Counted from the stretch's first letter, positions 45,010 through 54,318 are shown. The stretch is 64,000 nt of DNA from Chryseobacterium paridis (GCF_016595215.1 NZ_JAENHK010000001.1:1-64000); one strand, 5' to 3'. Translations and numbers: made by a program. Notes: generated by a model not told the origin, from the letters alone.

Positions 45010-47688
45010 TTATCTACTCCATTTGTGTAAATGCTCAATTCTTGCATTCCTTTTCATTAATGATTGAAATCTCAATTTTATAAGTATTTTTCTTCCCTCA
45101 ATTGTTCTTGTAAAAACTAACTCTGATTTGTCCATTAATTCACTCCAAGTCTTATTAAAAAATTCGGCGCTCTTTTTATTTTTGGCAAATACTTCAGGAA
45201 GTGGATAATAATTATCACTTTTTATAAAAAATGAGAAAGTTTTTTGTTTAAGTAAATACCTGGGATTATCAACTGGCGAAATTAGTTCTTGTAGAGTCAT
45301 TATAAATTGAGCCTTTTCATAGTTAGTTCCACCACTCAGATAGCAAATTGCATTTCCTTCATTATCTTTAGTACTAATAACACTTAATTTTTCAATGGGC
45401 GTGATTATAATCTTTTCTCTTAAAAGATTCTTTAAAATAATATCTCCAAATATTTCAATATGCTTTGCAATATTTTTATATTTCAAATATTGCTTCAGCG
45501 CTCTGTAAAACTTTCCACTGTAAGTTACAAATCCGACAAATCCAAATATCAAAGCGAGCCAAGAAAAGTTACTTTCAAAATGTACTGATTTTGCAGACTT
45601 AAACATTCCTACAAAGAAATCCCACCAAAACATTACAAAAGAAGAGATTACTATCATTGAAAAATTACTCATCATCTTGCTGAGGTAACTCAGTTTCATT
45701 TGTTTAGCTTCTCGATTACTTTCAAGAGGTATTTTAATTTCTTCTATTAGAATATTCCCTTTGCCCAGAGCTAGTTTCCATTTTTTACTTAATTGATTTC
45801 TTTCATTAGCTAATAAAAAACTGCTTTTATTAATTGATACTATATCATTAACACTCTCTATCTCTTTAATACGAAGTCTTTCAAAATTATTTTCTATAGT
45901 AGGGTCATCATCATTAGAAATCCCTACGAAAGTTTTAAAACGTCTTTTCAGGACATTAAAATCTTCTCCTCCTGAAGCATTATTTTTATCAAAACATACT
46001 AAATGCCAAATATTTCCAGTTTTATCCGGATTATCTTTTTGAGTTCTTATCACTCTTCCCCTCATCTGATTAGATAAGACAAAAGAGCTTACAAAGCTTG
46101 CCAGAATTAAAGAATTCATTTTAGGAGCATCCCAGCCTTCTCCTAAAAGAGATTTTGTTCCAATCAAAATTTGAATTTGCCCACATTGAAAAATTTCAGT
46201 AACGATATGAACTGTATGACTTCTTAATTGGTCATTAACATAAATTATAAAATAGTTTTCATCATACGGCAGTAATGAAATAAACTCGTTTGAAATAGAA
46301 ACTTTAGAATAAAGCTGATCGAACCTATCTTTAGCTGTCTTAGGAATAATAATTATACTTCCTGTTAAAACCCCGATTTTTACATTCTGAGTATTTTCCC
46401 TTCTTAATTTTTCAAAAATTGGAATTGCACCTAATTTATCCAGATTAAAATTATTTTCAATCCCATTATTAAGATATTCCTTCTTAATAAAATCAGTAAG
46501 AATTACCATTTTTAATTCGTCCTGCAATGCTGAATATTCAAAGTCTACAATTTCTTTTATTCCATTAAATTTTCCAACACTTGAATTTAAGGTTTGAACT
46601 AAATTTTTATTATTAAAAAAATTCACCATTTTTTCTTCAATAAAACCTTCACGTCTAAGTCTATTCTCTAATTTTAAACGATGTTCTGTTACATTTTCAT
46701 CATCAACAAATAAATAAAAATCCAATAATTCCTCCATCCAAAAAAAATCAAACTCAGGAATGTATTTTTCCTGATCTCCGATAATTTCAAAATGTACTTC
46801 GGCAATTTTCCTTCCTCTAAAATGTAAATAAATCAAAACGGATGAATAAGATGAAATATTTTCATATATCCATTCCAAATGCTCTTGTGGAGCTCTAAAA
46901 ACAGGGTGATTTTCAAGAGTATTAAGAAGCATATCATCATTTCTGATTTCGTCAAAAAATTGATTTGCGGATGTGTAATAATGTTCAATTTTCAGATGCT
47001 CTTTTTCTGTTGGAAGTGTAAAATAAACCAAATCTTGATGTGGACATAAATCACCTTCAAGCATTAATTCCGGAACAGAAATTTCCACATCAATATTACC
47101 ATTAAGTTGAATGTACCTTTGCCATTCTAAAGCTGACACATCAAACGGAGGAGTTGCAGTAAGGGATATAATGATAGGATTAACTTCATGCTTCAGTTCT
47201 ATCAGGCTTTTCCACCATGCCTTCTTTAAATGATGAGCTTCATCGAAAATAAAAATCTCAATTTTATTTTTCTTTAATGTTTTTACAATCTTTGAAACAT
47301 TAAAATTTGAGGATATTTCATCCTGTTCTTTATCCACATCCATCGAGTTAATAAACGCAGAATAAATACCCTGATAAGTGGTAACTGTAACAAAACCCAA
47401 GTTTTTAAGGTCGGTAGATATCCATTCCGGCATATCTTCCACTTCTAAAAACAATTCGCAAAATCTTTGCACCCATTGGTTTCTGATTGCTAGTGTGGGG
47501 GCAACAATTAATGTTGGCTTATTAAGCCTTAACATAACCTCTAATCCTAATACTGTTTTCCCAGATCCAGGAGGCGCAATAATATGCAAATGATTATCAA
47601 TGAGATATTCATTAAGGTGATTCAAAAAATTCTTCTGATAAGTCCGCCAACTGTATTTAAATTTGATATTTTCAGGAAAGGATTTCAT
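45010..47688 (-). CDS. SF2 DEAH helicase with membrane segment
   Basis: An 892-residue superfamily 2 helicase-like ATPase. Motif I is APPGSGKT (38-45), motif II DEAHHLKKAWW (about 148), motif III LTATPP, and motif VI QMRGRVIR. The C-terminal third contains two hydrophobic helices at about 677-697 (SFVMFWWDFFVGMF) and 705-728 (LALIFGFVGFVTY), then a basic domain. This suggests a membrane-anchored helicase, which is unusual. It follows the SMUG2-type glycosylase gene after 57 bp, in a possible four-gene operon. A defence role is conceivable but not shown. Confidence 0.85.
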   Translation of the reverse strand: MKSFPENIKFKYSWRTYQKNFLNHLNEYLIDNHLHIIAPPGSGKTVLGLEVMLRLNKPTLIVAPTLAIRNQWVQRFCELFLEVEDMPEWISTDLKNLGFVTVTTYQGIYSAFINSMDVDKEQDEISSNFNVSKIVKTLKKNKIEIFIFDEAHHLKKAWWKSLIELKHEVNPIIISLTATPPFDVSALEWQRYIQLNGNIDVEISVPELMLEGDLCPHQDLVYFTLPTEKEHLKIEHYYTSANQFFDEIRNDDMLLNTLENHPVFRAPQEHLEWIYENISSYSSVLIYLHFRGRKIAEVHFEIIGDQEKYIPEFDFFWMEELLDFYLFVDDENVTEHRLKLENRLRREGFIEEKMVNFFNNKNLVQTLNSSVGKFNGIKEIVDFEYSALQDELKMVILTDFIKKEYLNNGIENNFNLDKLGAIPIFEKLRRENTQNVKIGVLTGSIIIIPKTAKDRFDQLYSKVSISNEFISLLPYDENYFIIYVNDQLRSHTVHIVTEIFQCGQIQILIGTKSLLGEGWDAPKMNSLILASFVSSFVLSNQMRGRVIRTQKDNPDKTGNIWHLVCFDKNNASGGEDFNVLKRRFKTFVGISNDDDPTIENNFERLRIKEIESVNDIVSINKSSFLLANERNQLSKKWKLALGKGNILIEEIKIPLESNREAKQMKLSYLSKMMSNFSMIVISSFVMFWWDFFVGMFKSAKSVHFESNFSWLALIFGFVGFVTYSGKFYRALKQYLKYKNIAKHIEIFGDIILKNLLREKIIITPIEKLSVISTKDNEGNAICYLSGGTNYEKAQFIMTLQELISPVDNPRYLLKQKTFSFFIKSDNYYPLPEVFAKNKKSAEFFNKTWSELMDKSELVFTRTIEGRKILIKLRFQSLMKRNARIEHLHKWSR

Positions 47689-47745
47689 AAAATCTAATAA
47701 AAAAATAATTTAAAACTGTGGAATTAACATATATACTTACAGGAG

Positions 47746-48456
47746 CTAAAACTCCATTTTACTCTTTAAAGCTAGAATATATTTATCAATATACAATTGT
47801 TTTTCTTTCAGTTTATACTGCTGTATGTATCTAGGATGCTCCAATATGGTCATTTTTTTAAATAGCTGGGCTTCCTTATTAAGTTTTGAAATAAAATCAG
47901 CATTTTTCTTTCCGAGAATAAACACCTCTGAAGTATCGATATTTAAACTAATATGTTTTCTCAAAGAATCAATCATGAAATCCTTGACGTTAGCGAACAA
48001 TTCTTTATCATCATAATAATTGGCATTCAACCAACCGTTCTTTGATTTTCTTACAATAGCTAAAGGAAAAGGTGAATTGATATAATAATCCTTATAAAAT
48101 TCATCGGCTCCTCCATATTGTTCAATCATATCATACACAAAAACAGATGAAATTTCATGAGTTCTGGAAGACTTCATTGGTATCCCACATACATTTTCCA
48201 ATCGTTTTGTATCTGTAAATGGAACTCCAGTTACACCCGCTCCATGGCGACTGGGATTAATTCCTATAATAAATTTTCTTGGTTCAGAGTCGTTATAATA
48301 TTTATGATAAAACTTCTGCATAACATCTATTGTTTCAGGATTATCAAAATATGGGTTCAGCACTTCAAAATTACCAGGCAACTCTCCATGATATTGAAGT
48401 CCTTTATTAAACTCAATAACTTTATCTGCAAAATTATGATCTTCCCTATAAATCAT
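47746..48456 (-). CDS. SMUG2-type uracil-DNA glycosylase family protein
   Basis: Uracil-glycosylase-fold protein of the SMUG2 (DUF4918) group, about 236 residues from ATG at 48456 (MIYREDHNF); Mets at 48462 and 48471 are alternatives. The active-site region reads IIGINPSRHGAGVTGVPFTDT, and the C-terminal EHPRYIQQY is the second motif. It should excise uracil or a damaged or modified base from DNA. The gene overlaps the DUF4241 gene by 11 bp and is followed by the helicase gene. Confidence 0.85.
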   Translation of the reverse strand: MIYREDHNFADKVIEFNKGLQYHGELPGNFEVLNPYFDNPETIDVMQKFYHKYYNDSEPRKFIIGINPSRHGAGVTGVPFTDTKRLENVCGIPMKSSRTHEISSVFVYDMIEQYGGADEFYKDYYINSPFPLAIVRKSKNGWLNANYYDDKELFANVKDFMIDSLRKHISLNIDTSEVFILGKKNADFISKLNKEAQLFKKMTILEHPRYIQQYKLKEKQLYIDKYILALKSKMEF

Positions 48457-49183
48457 TCTCATCTTCCTCATCCTCGTCGGAAAGAGCTAATTCGATATCA
48501 ATAAATTGAATATACAACCCACAAATCTGATCGTTGTCATCATAGGCAAAGTATACAGGATATCCGCCATCCCCAAATCCGCTTGCAAACATAGGAATCT
48601 GAAAAGATGTATTAGGAATAGTCCAGTTGATCCAGTCACCAAGATCTCTTTGATTTTTTGGATGATCTTTGAAACTTTGCGCAAAAATACCTGCAAAATA
48701 ATCATCATAGATATTCTCTACATTGGTTTCCGTAAGAAAACGATCAAAATAAGGGATTACTTCCGCATCGGTAATACAAGCCAAACCAGCATCCACAGCA
48801 AATCCAAAATAGTCACCTTCAGCTACTCCTTCCAATTCCTCATGCCCAATTAAAGCTTCTCTATAAACCGCAGGTTTTTTGTCCGTAAAGATCACCCTTA
48901 CTACAGCGTATCTATCACCCCATTCTTCTGACTTCACGACTGCAATTTGTACCGGAAAGTTGCCTTTGGGTGCCTCAACAAAATAAGGCTTTTCTCCAGA
49001 ATTAAGATAAACCAAAGGATCCCTTACAATAACCTTTCCAGAAGGGAGAGAAACATTTCCAATATCCATTACTTCCATTTTCTGCCCTAAAATTTCACCT
49101 GATGTAAAATAGGCTTCCAAATCTGTGGGACAAACAAGTATTTCTTTTACCGCTTCCCATTTTTGCATCCAGCTTTCGTTCAT
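48446..49183 (-). CDS. DUF4241 protein
   Basis: A 245-residue acidic protein of the DUF4241 type: VIVRDPLVYLNSGEKPYFVE, then GDRYAVVRVIFTDKKPAVYREALI, then GFAVDAGLACITDAEV, and an Asp/Glu-rich tail. From memory DUF4241 proteins occur near polymorphic toxin systems and may act as immunity proteins, but no toxin gene is present here. It overlaps the glycosylase gene and lies 48 bp after the SMI1/KNR4 gene. Confidence 0.85.
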   Translation of the reverse strand: MNESWMQKWEAVKEILVCPTDLEAYFTSGEILGQKMEVMDIGNVSLPSGKVIVRDPLVYLNSGEKPYFVEAPKGNFPVQIAVVKSEEWGDRYAVVRVIFTDKKPAVYREALIGHEELEGVAEGDYFGFAVDAGLACITDAEVIPYFDRFLTETNVENIYDDYFAGIFAQSFKDHPKNQRDLGDWINWTIPNTSFQIPMFASGFGDGGYPVYFAYDDNDQICGLYIQFIDIELALSDEDEEDENDL

Positions 49184-49231
49184 TATTTTATATTTTATGA
49201 TTTTGAATTAATGATTAAAAATACTGTTTAT

Positions 49232-49768
49232 TTATTCCAGATCAAACTCTTCTTCATCTTTTAAGCCTTTAATAAAAGTTTCAAAATCCTTAGCAAGAAA
49301 TGTTTTTCTATAATCATCTTCCTGATCTACATGAACAACTTCAGGTTCTCCATTTCTACCACATTTTGAATAATCCAGTAAAATCATATCATGACCAGCA
49401 GAAGGACAATCACAAATATAAACTCCATCGTTAGGGTACTCCCATTCATCAATCATAAATTGGCTTCCTAAATCTCCACCAATAGAATACCTTTTGTCTC
49501 TTCCGATTCCCATGATTCCGGTAATTGCAATATGATCCTCAGCCCATGAAGTACTTTCAGAAGTTGGGAAACAAGTCATTTTCGGCGTCCCTCCGTTTTG
49601 CAGCCTCATTAATTCTATATAGGAGTCTGGCAATTTATACCCTAACTCCTGCTCGATTGATGTGATTAATTCATCACCAGGAAAATCTTCTGTATATTCT
49701 TTCCGGGAATACTCATCATTATCCCAAAAATTCGTAAAATCAAAGTTTTTAAAAAATTGTAACTCCAT
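49232..49768 (-). CDS. SMI1/KNR4 family protein
   Basis: A 178-residue acidic protein with the SUKH-fold signature: SIEQELGYKLPDSYIELMRLQNGG, then an aromatic/Gly-rich centre (GIMGIGRDKRYSIG) and HDMILLDYSKCGRNGEPEVV. SUKH proteins are the commonest immunity proteins of bacterial toxin systems but also occur alone. It is the first of four same-strand genes ending with the helicase; only about 20 bp separates its start from the paa terminator. Confidence 0.9.
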   Translation of the reverse strand: MELQFFKNFDFTNFWDNDEYSRKEYTEDFPGDELITSIEQELGYKLPDSYIELMRLQNGGTPKMTCFPTSESTSWAEDHIAITGIMGIGRDKRYSIGGDLGSQFMIDEWEYPNDGVYICDCPSAGHDMILLDYSKCGRNGEPEVVHVDQEDDYRKTFLAKDFETFIKGLKDEEEFDLE

Positions 49769-49789
49769 ATCGTTTTGTTCATTAAAAAA

Positions 49790-49807
49790 GGGAGCTATAA
49801 AGCTCCC
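49790..49807 (-). terminator. Terminator of the paa operon
   Basis: The perfect 7-bp stem GGGAGCT/AGCTCCC has an ATAA loop and is followed on the minus strand by TTTTTT. It lies 25 bp past the paaZ stop and ends within about 20 bp of the SMI1/KNR4 start. Confidence 0.88.
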
Positions 49808-49831
49808 TCAAATATCATTATTTTATTTGAA

Positions 49832-52327
49832 TTAAATCAATCCAAACTGCTCAAAATGATGGGTAAAATGTTTTCTGTGCATCAGTTCCCACATTTCTTT
49901 ATTTAATTTTCCAAATACAAAATTCATATGTTCCGCTTGTGGATTTTCTTTGTAATAAATTGAAAATCTCTTCAGGGTTTCCATAAAGGATTCTTTTGCA
50001 GCATCGAGGTTTTTATGTCTTAGTTCCAATAACGTATCATCTTCAGCTAAGAAAGGTGCAGGAAAATCTTTTGGCATCTTTCTATGATTATAAAGGGAAT
50101 CTTGCCATTTTTCTAACTGCTCCTCTGGCGTAAAACACTTGCTTGCTTCTGGTTCTCCCAGACTTACAAGGACTCCATGTTCAAGATGTTCAATCATCTG
50201 TTGTGGAGACATTTTACCCCAATTAGATTGGGTATTTTCAGTTAAGCCTCCTAATGATTTTTGGATACCCTTTAGATTTAAATCGATAAAAGGAGATTTT
50301 TTAGCAACCAATGTTAAAATGGTAGCAACACAAACCACCTCATCTCTTTGGTTAATTACTTCAACCAACCATTTAACAACTCCTGAAGGAATATTTCTTC
50401 CTTTTACTCCTCTGTTGATCTTCTCTTTTGCAGTTAAATAAACGGTGATTGTATCTCCCGCATAAACAGGTTTGAAGAACGAACAGTTTTCCAATCCATA
50501 ATTGGCAATTACAGGGCCTTTTTTCCCGGAAACAAACAATCCTGCCGCAGCAGAAAGGATGAAATATCCGTGAGCTACGGTTTTATCAAAAATAGTCCCC
50601 GTTAAGCTTGTCGCATCAGTATGTGCATAGAAATGATCCCAAGAAACATTAGAGAAATTTACGATATCTGCATCGGTAACTGTTCTACCTGCCGTTTCCA
50701 ATGAATCCCCAACCTCAACATCTTCAAAATATTTTTGGAAAGGGTGTTTATCTGCAAACTTTTTCTCAGCTCCTTGCTGATATATTTTAGTAATAGCTGT
50801 CAAAATATCTGGTGATCCCTGAATAGCTGTTTTTTGTAAGAAGAAATGAAGACCGTTTAATCCGCCCATTTCTTCTCCTCCTCCGGCTCTACCAGGACCT
50901 CCATGCATCAATGTCGGAAGTGGTGAACCATGACCTGTACTTTCTTTAGCATTATCTCTGTTCAATACATAAATTCTACCATGTTGAGATGCCATCTTCC
51001 AGGAAGTTTCTGCAACGAATTGATCATCATGAGAAACGATAGAACCCACCAAACTTCCTTTTCCTCTTTTTGCCAATGCTGCAGCTTCTTCAGCATCTTT
51101 GTAAGGCATCAAAGTAGAAACAGGCCCAAAAGCTTCTACATCATGAGAGATGTTTTTTTCAAATGGTTTATCATTCAGGAATAACTTAGGACTCATGAAA
51201 GAACCTTTTTCATAATCAGCATCTATCAGCTCGTGTTTTCCATCATAAACAAGTTCAGTTTCAGTTTTAAGAATGTTTACTTTTCTAAGCACTTCTTCAT
51301 ATTGTTGTTTTCCTACTAAGGATCCCATTCTGGTTTCTCTGCTTAGAGGATTTCCAATTTTAGTTTGATCTAAAGCTTTAGACAATGCGTTTTGAACATC
51401 GCCTATTAAATGCTCAGGAACAATAATTCTTCTGATCGCCGTACATTTCTGACCTGCTTTGGTCGTCATTTCATTACGTACCTCTTTAATGAATAAATCA
51501 AATTCCGGTGTTCCTGGTTTTGCATCTAATCCAAGAATTGAACAGTTTAAAGAATCTGCTTCCATATTGAAACGCACTGCATTTCCGGAAACCGAAGGCA
51601 AAGCTTTTAGTTTTCTACCAGTTGTTGCAGAACCTGTAAATAATACAGAATCTCCGTCCTGAACATAATCCAGAATATTTCCTGGCTCTCCACAAACCAA
51701 TTGGACAGCACCTTCCGGAAGAACACCACTTTCAATCATATCTTGAAATACAGCATTCGTTAAATAAGATCCAAAAGGAGATGGTTTCACGATAGAAGGA
51801 ACTCCAGCCAATAGTGAAGTTGATAATTTTTCCAACATCCCCCAAACCGGGAAGTTATAAGCATTGATCTGCACAGATACCCCTTCACTTGGAGTCAAAA
51901 TATGAGTTCCCAGATGAGTTCCGTTAGCTGAAATTTTCTGCGTATCTCCGTCTACCCAAAAAGGTGTATTAGGAAGCATTCTTTTTGCTAATCCGGAATA
52001 CGTGAAGAAAGTACCAAAACCACCTTCAATATCTACCCAAGAGTCAACATGAGTCGCTCCAGTTTTATATGATAAATCGTAATATTTTTTCTTTCTTTCC
52101 AACAGATATAATGCTACTTTCTTCAGCATTTCTCCACGATCATAGAAAGTCATAGAGGATAAGTTTTTGTATCCTACTGTTCGCCCGAAATCAAGAGCCT
52201 GCTCAAAATTAAGGCCTTCTGTATCTGAAACAGCTACCTGTTCACCTGTAACAGCATTATAAAGTGGAATACCGATTCCGGTTCCTTCTACCCATTCTCC
52301 GTAGATATAATTCTTTAATTTTTCCAT
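49832..52327 (-). CDS. paaZ: PaaZ oxepin-CoA hydrolase/aldehyde dehydrogenase with extra domain
   Basis: Opens oxepin-CoA with its MaoC-like hydratase domain and oxidises the semialdehyde with its dehydrogenase domain. ALDH domain 1-520 (catalytic Cys in KAGQKCTAIRR, Glu in FNMEADSLN); MaoC domain about 530-680 (DHFYAHTDATSL, VAHGYFILSAAAGL). Residues about 690-831 form an additional helical domain (NWGKMSPQQMIEHLEHGVLV ... HLNxxHFTHHFEQFGL-like end) resembling DUF1569/DinB. Usual PaaZ is about 680 residues, so this is a fusion of about 150 residues. It is the last paa gene. Confidence 0.93.
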   Translation of the reverse strand: MEKLKNYIYGEWVEGTGIGIPLYNAVTGEQVAVSDTEGLNFEQALDFGRTVGYKNLSSMTFYDRGEMLKKVALYLLERKKKYYDLSYKTGATHVDSWVDIEGGFGTFFTYSGLAKRMLPNTPFWVDGDTQKISANGTHLGTHILTPSEGVSVQINAYNFPVWGMLEKLSTSLLAGVPSIVKPSPFGSYLTNAVFQDMIESGVLPEGAVQLVCGEPGNILDYVQDGDSVLFTGSATTGRKLKALPSVSGNAVRFNMEADSLNCSILGLDAKPGTPEFDLFIKEVRNEMTTKAGQKCTAIRRIIVPEHLIGDVQNALSKALDQTKIGNPLSRETRMGSLVGKQQYEEVLRKVNILKTETELVYDGKHELIDADYEKGSFMSPKLFLNDKPFEKNISHDVEAFGPVSTLMPYKDAEEAAALAKRGKGSLVGSIVSHDDQFVAETSWKMASQHGRIYVLNRDNAKESTGHGSPLPTLMHGGPGRAGGGEEMGGLNGLHFFLQKTAIQGSPDILTAITKIYQQGAEKKFADKHPFQKYFEDVEVGDSLETAGRTVTDADIVNFSNVSWDHFYAHTDATSLTGTIFDKTVAHGYFILSAAAGLFVSGKKGPVIANYGLENCSFFKPVYAGDTITVYLTAKEKINRGVKGRNIPSGVVKWLVEVINQRDEVVCVATILTLVAKKSPFIDLNLKGIQKSLGGLTENTQSNWGKMSPQQMIEHLEHGVLVSLGEPEASKCFTPEEQLEKWQDSLYNHRKMPKDFPAPFLAEDDTLLELRHKNLDAAKESFMETLKRFSIYYKENPQAEHMNFVFGKLNKEMWELMHRKHFTHHFEQFGLI

Positions 52328-52369
52328 AATTTAAAACAGAGTTTACTGTAAATATAGATTTTGTCTTAT

Positions 52370-52503
52370 TTATTTTATGATATATATTTTCTTATCAGGA
52401 ATACTGATCATGATCTTTTTCCCAATCCATTCAATACCTGTTATACCTTCGTATATGAGTCCGTCTACAAAAAAGTATCTTTTTCATGATAAAAATAGTT
52501 TGA
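52370..52503 (-). pseudogene. Frameshifted gene fragment, family unknown
   Basis: Between paaZ and a small membrane protein gene, one minus-strand frame reads KRYFFVDGLIYEGITGIEWI and then GKKIMISIPDKKIYIIK before a stop, which is protein-like and Lys/Ile-rich. The preceding codons fit a neighbouring frame (SNYFYHEKD) shifted by one base in a run of six T. With seven T the two halves would join as YHEKDTFFVDG. No start codon is present. I read it as the tail of a lost gene, but it could be chance in AT-rich DNA. Confidence 0.35.
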
Positions 52504-52773
52504 TTATTGATGTCTATTCAATTTAAAAAGTTTCATTATTAATAGATAACCCGCCAATAAAATAATTGTAATGTCTAAAATTAAAAACAATGAGTTAATA
52601 ATCGAATACGTAAAATCTATAGCTCTAAGTCTTTCAATCATTTCATTAGAATCTGCATGTTCTAAAGCATCAGAAATACCAATTGATTCTTTTATGAAAC
52701 AAAATCCTAAAATATTGATTGCAATAAATACTATCAATAGTAAAGGCCAATATCTTTTCAAGGCATTTATCAT
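52504..52773 (-). CDS. Small membrane protein, unknown function
   Basis: An 89-residue protein with two hydrophobic helices (YWPLLLIVFIAINILGFCF and IINSLFLILDITIILLAGYLLI) and a basic tail. I do not recognise it. It lies in the paa operon on the same strand, 12 bp after the esterase stop, and is probably a passenger. Confidence 0.55.
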   Translation of the reverse strand: MINALKRYWPLLLIVFIAINILGFCFIKESIGISDALEHADSNEMIERLRAIDFTYSIINSLFLILDITIILLAGYLLIMKLFKLNRHQ

Positions 52774-52785
52774 TTTTCAATTGAA

Positions 52786-53613
52786 CTATTTTGGCTCCTG
52801 ATAAGGAAACAATTTTACCAAGCCTTCATATAAACTTCTATGTAAGATCGTCGCATGATTATCTCCTTCCATCATTTTATATTCTACTGTCCAATTCTTC
52901 TTGCCAGAATTATTAAGAATATCATAAAAAGTTTCTGCATCTTTTACCATGACAGGATGCTCCCCCTTACCTACAGAAACATAAACAAATTTCTTTGTAT
53001 CTGTTGATTTACCAAGTAATTCCTTTGCCTGCTTTAAAAGACTTTCATCATCCCACCATAAGCTCGGGCTGATGATAAAATAATTAGTAAACATTTCCGG
53101 CTTTTTAAGCAAAATTTCTGTTGCAAGAAGCCCTCCCAATGATTGTCCAAATAAATAAGTATCTGTTACTTTATACTGACTTTCTACAAAAGGTTTCAAT
53201 TCCTTTTCAAGAAAGCTGATAAATTTATCAGAATGCCCCGTCGTCGGATAATCTTTCTGCAGATCTTTTAAATCCGTATGAAAGGTAAAATCTCTCTTGC
53301 GATCTACATTAGCAACCCCGATCACAATAGTCTCAGGCATCGAATACATTTGATTAAAAAACTGAACCAATCCTGAAACATGTATGAAATCTTCTTTTAT
53401 ACTTCCATCCAGTAAATAAATAACAGGATAAGATTTTGTTTTATCAAAATTACCTGGCAGGTAAATATTCAACGTTCGTTCTTCATTTAGAACTTTAGAT
53501 TTAAAAGTTCTTATTTCTCCAATAGTAAGAGGTTTTACTGATGTATTTTGTGCTAAAACCACAAATTTCAAACTTAATAAAACGCTGCATACAACGAGAA
53601 TTTTCTTTATCAT
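52786..53613 (-). CDS. Secreted alpha/beta hydrolase, esterase D-like
   Basis: A 275-residue exported esterase-fold protein. A signal peptide (MIKKILVVCSVLLSLKFVVLAQ) precedes the domain; the nucleophile elbow is FGQSLGG (Ser), with oxyanion region PVIYLLDG and a probable His in EGDNHATILH. It resembles the Fes/IroE group that includes siderophore and S-formylglutathione-like esterases. The real substrate is unknown. It sits between paaY and paaZ, 20 bp after the paaY stop, and may be co-expressed by position only. Confidence 0.82.
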   Translation of the reverse strand: MIKKILVVCSVLLSLKFVVLAQNTSVKPLTIGEIRTFKSKVLNEERTLNIYLPGNFDKTKSYPVIYLLDGSIKEDFIHVSGLVQFFNQMYSMPETIVIGVANVDRKRDFTFHTDLKDLQKDYPTTGHSDKFISFLEKELKPFVESQYKVTDTYLFGQSLGGLLATEILLKKPEMFTNYFIISPSLWWDDESLLKQAKELLGKSTDTKKFVYVSVGKGEHPVMVKDAETFYDILNNSGKKNWTVEYKMMEGDNHATILHRSLYEGLVKLFPYQEPK

Positions 53614-53633
53614 AATAAATTGAATTGGATTAA

Positions 53634-54227
53634 TTATTTAATATCTGCCCAAATACTGTAATCAACAATTTTGGTTGGGATCTGCTCTACAAATCCTGAA
53701 AAAGGTTCACAAGGTAAAATAGCTTCCTTTCCTTCTCTTGCCAATTCCTGATATAATTTTGTTCCTTGGGTTTTCCAATGGATCATATCATCAGAAACAT
53801 CACGGATAATTTTCGCGGGACTTCCTACAATTAATTTTCTTGGTTCGCTTCTAAAATTAGCAGGTATGAAAGCCAAGGCACCAATAATGCATTCTTCACC
53901 AATTACGGCTTTATCCATTACAACAGCATTCATTCCTACTAAACAGTTTTTTCCAATGTGTCCGGAATGAATGATTGCCCCATGTCCAATATGCGCTGAT
54001 TCTTCTAAAATCGTTTCAATATTAGGAAATACATGGAGGGTACAGTTTTCCTGAACATTAGCACCGTCTTTTATAATGATTTTACCCCAATCCCCGCGAA
54101 TAACTGCGTTGGGACCGATGTAAACTTCTTCGCCTATCTCTACATTACCAATAATCACCGCTTGCGGATGAATATAAGCTGAAGGCTTTATAACCGGACG
54201 AATTCCGTGATATGAGTAGATGTTCAT
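53634..54227 (-). CDS. paaY: PaaY gamma-carbonic-anhydrase-fold thioesterase
   Basis: A left-handed beta-helix protein of 197 residues. PaaY is a thioesterase that clears dead-end CoA products during phenylacetate breakdown. Hexapeptide repeats are obvious (VIIGNVEIGEEVYIGPNAVI, CLVGMNAVVMDKAVIGEECI), and metal-ligand histidines sit in LHVFPN and HIGHGAIIHSG. Its place between paaJ and paaZ supports the PaaY assignment over a generic transferase. Confidence 0.85.
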   Translation of the reverse strand: MNIYSYHGIRPVIKPSAYIHPQAVIIGNVEIGEEVYIGPNAVIRGDWGKIIIKDGANVQENCTLHVFPNIETILEESAHIGHGAIIHSGHIGKNCLVGMNAVVMDKAVIGEECIIGALAFIPANFRSEPRKLIVGSPAKIIRDVSDDMIHWKTQGTKLYQELAREGKEAILPCEPFSGFVEQIPTKIVDYSIWADIK

Positions 54228-54238
54228 GATTCTTAATT

Positions 54239-54306
54239 AATTTAACAATGTATCAGTTTACCAATATACCAATGAGATGCTTCGGCTACGCTCAGCATGA
54301 CAGAAG
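54239..54306. repeat. Type A repeat arm with REP-like core
   Basis: In the paaY-paaJ gap. The arm TTTAACAATGTATCAGTTTA matches the type A arms found elsewhere in this operon. It is followed by a small hairpin (ATGCT at 54277-54281 with AGCAT at 54294-54298) whose loop TCGGCTACGCTC recurs in the paaA-paaB gap. This CGCT-rich core is, from memory, a widespread Bacteroidetes intergenic repeat. No second arm is seen. Confidence 0.7.
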
Positions 54307-54318
54307 GTTACTAGATTC

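Noticed and set aside
48446-49768. DUF4241 and SMI1/KNR4 genes as immunity genes of a polymorphic toxin
   Set aside because: No toxin, Rhs/VgrG-type or secreted nuclease gene is found in the window, so the immunity role is only a family association.
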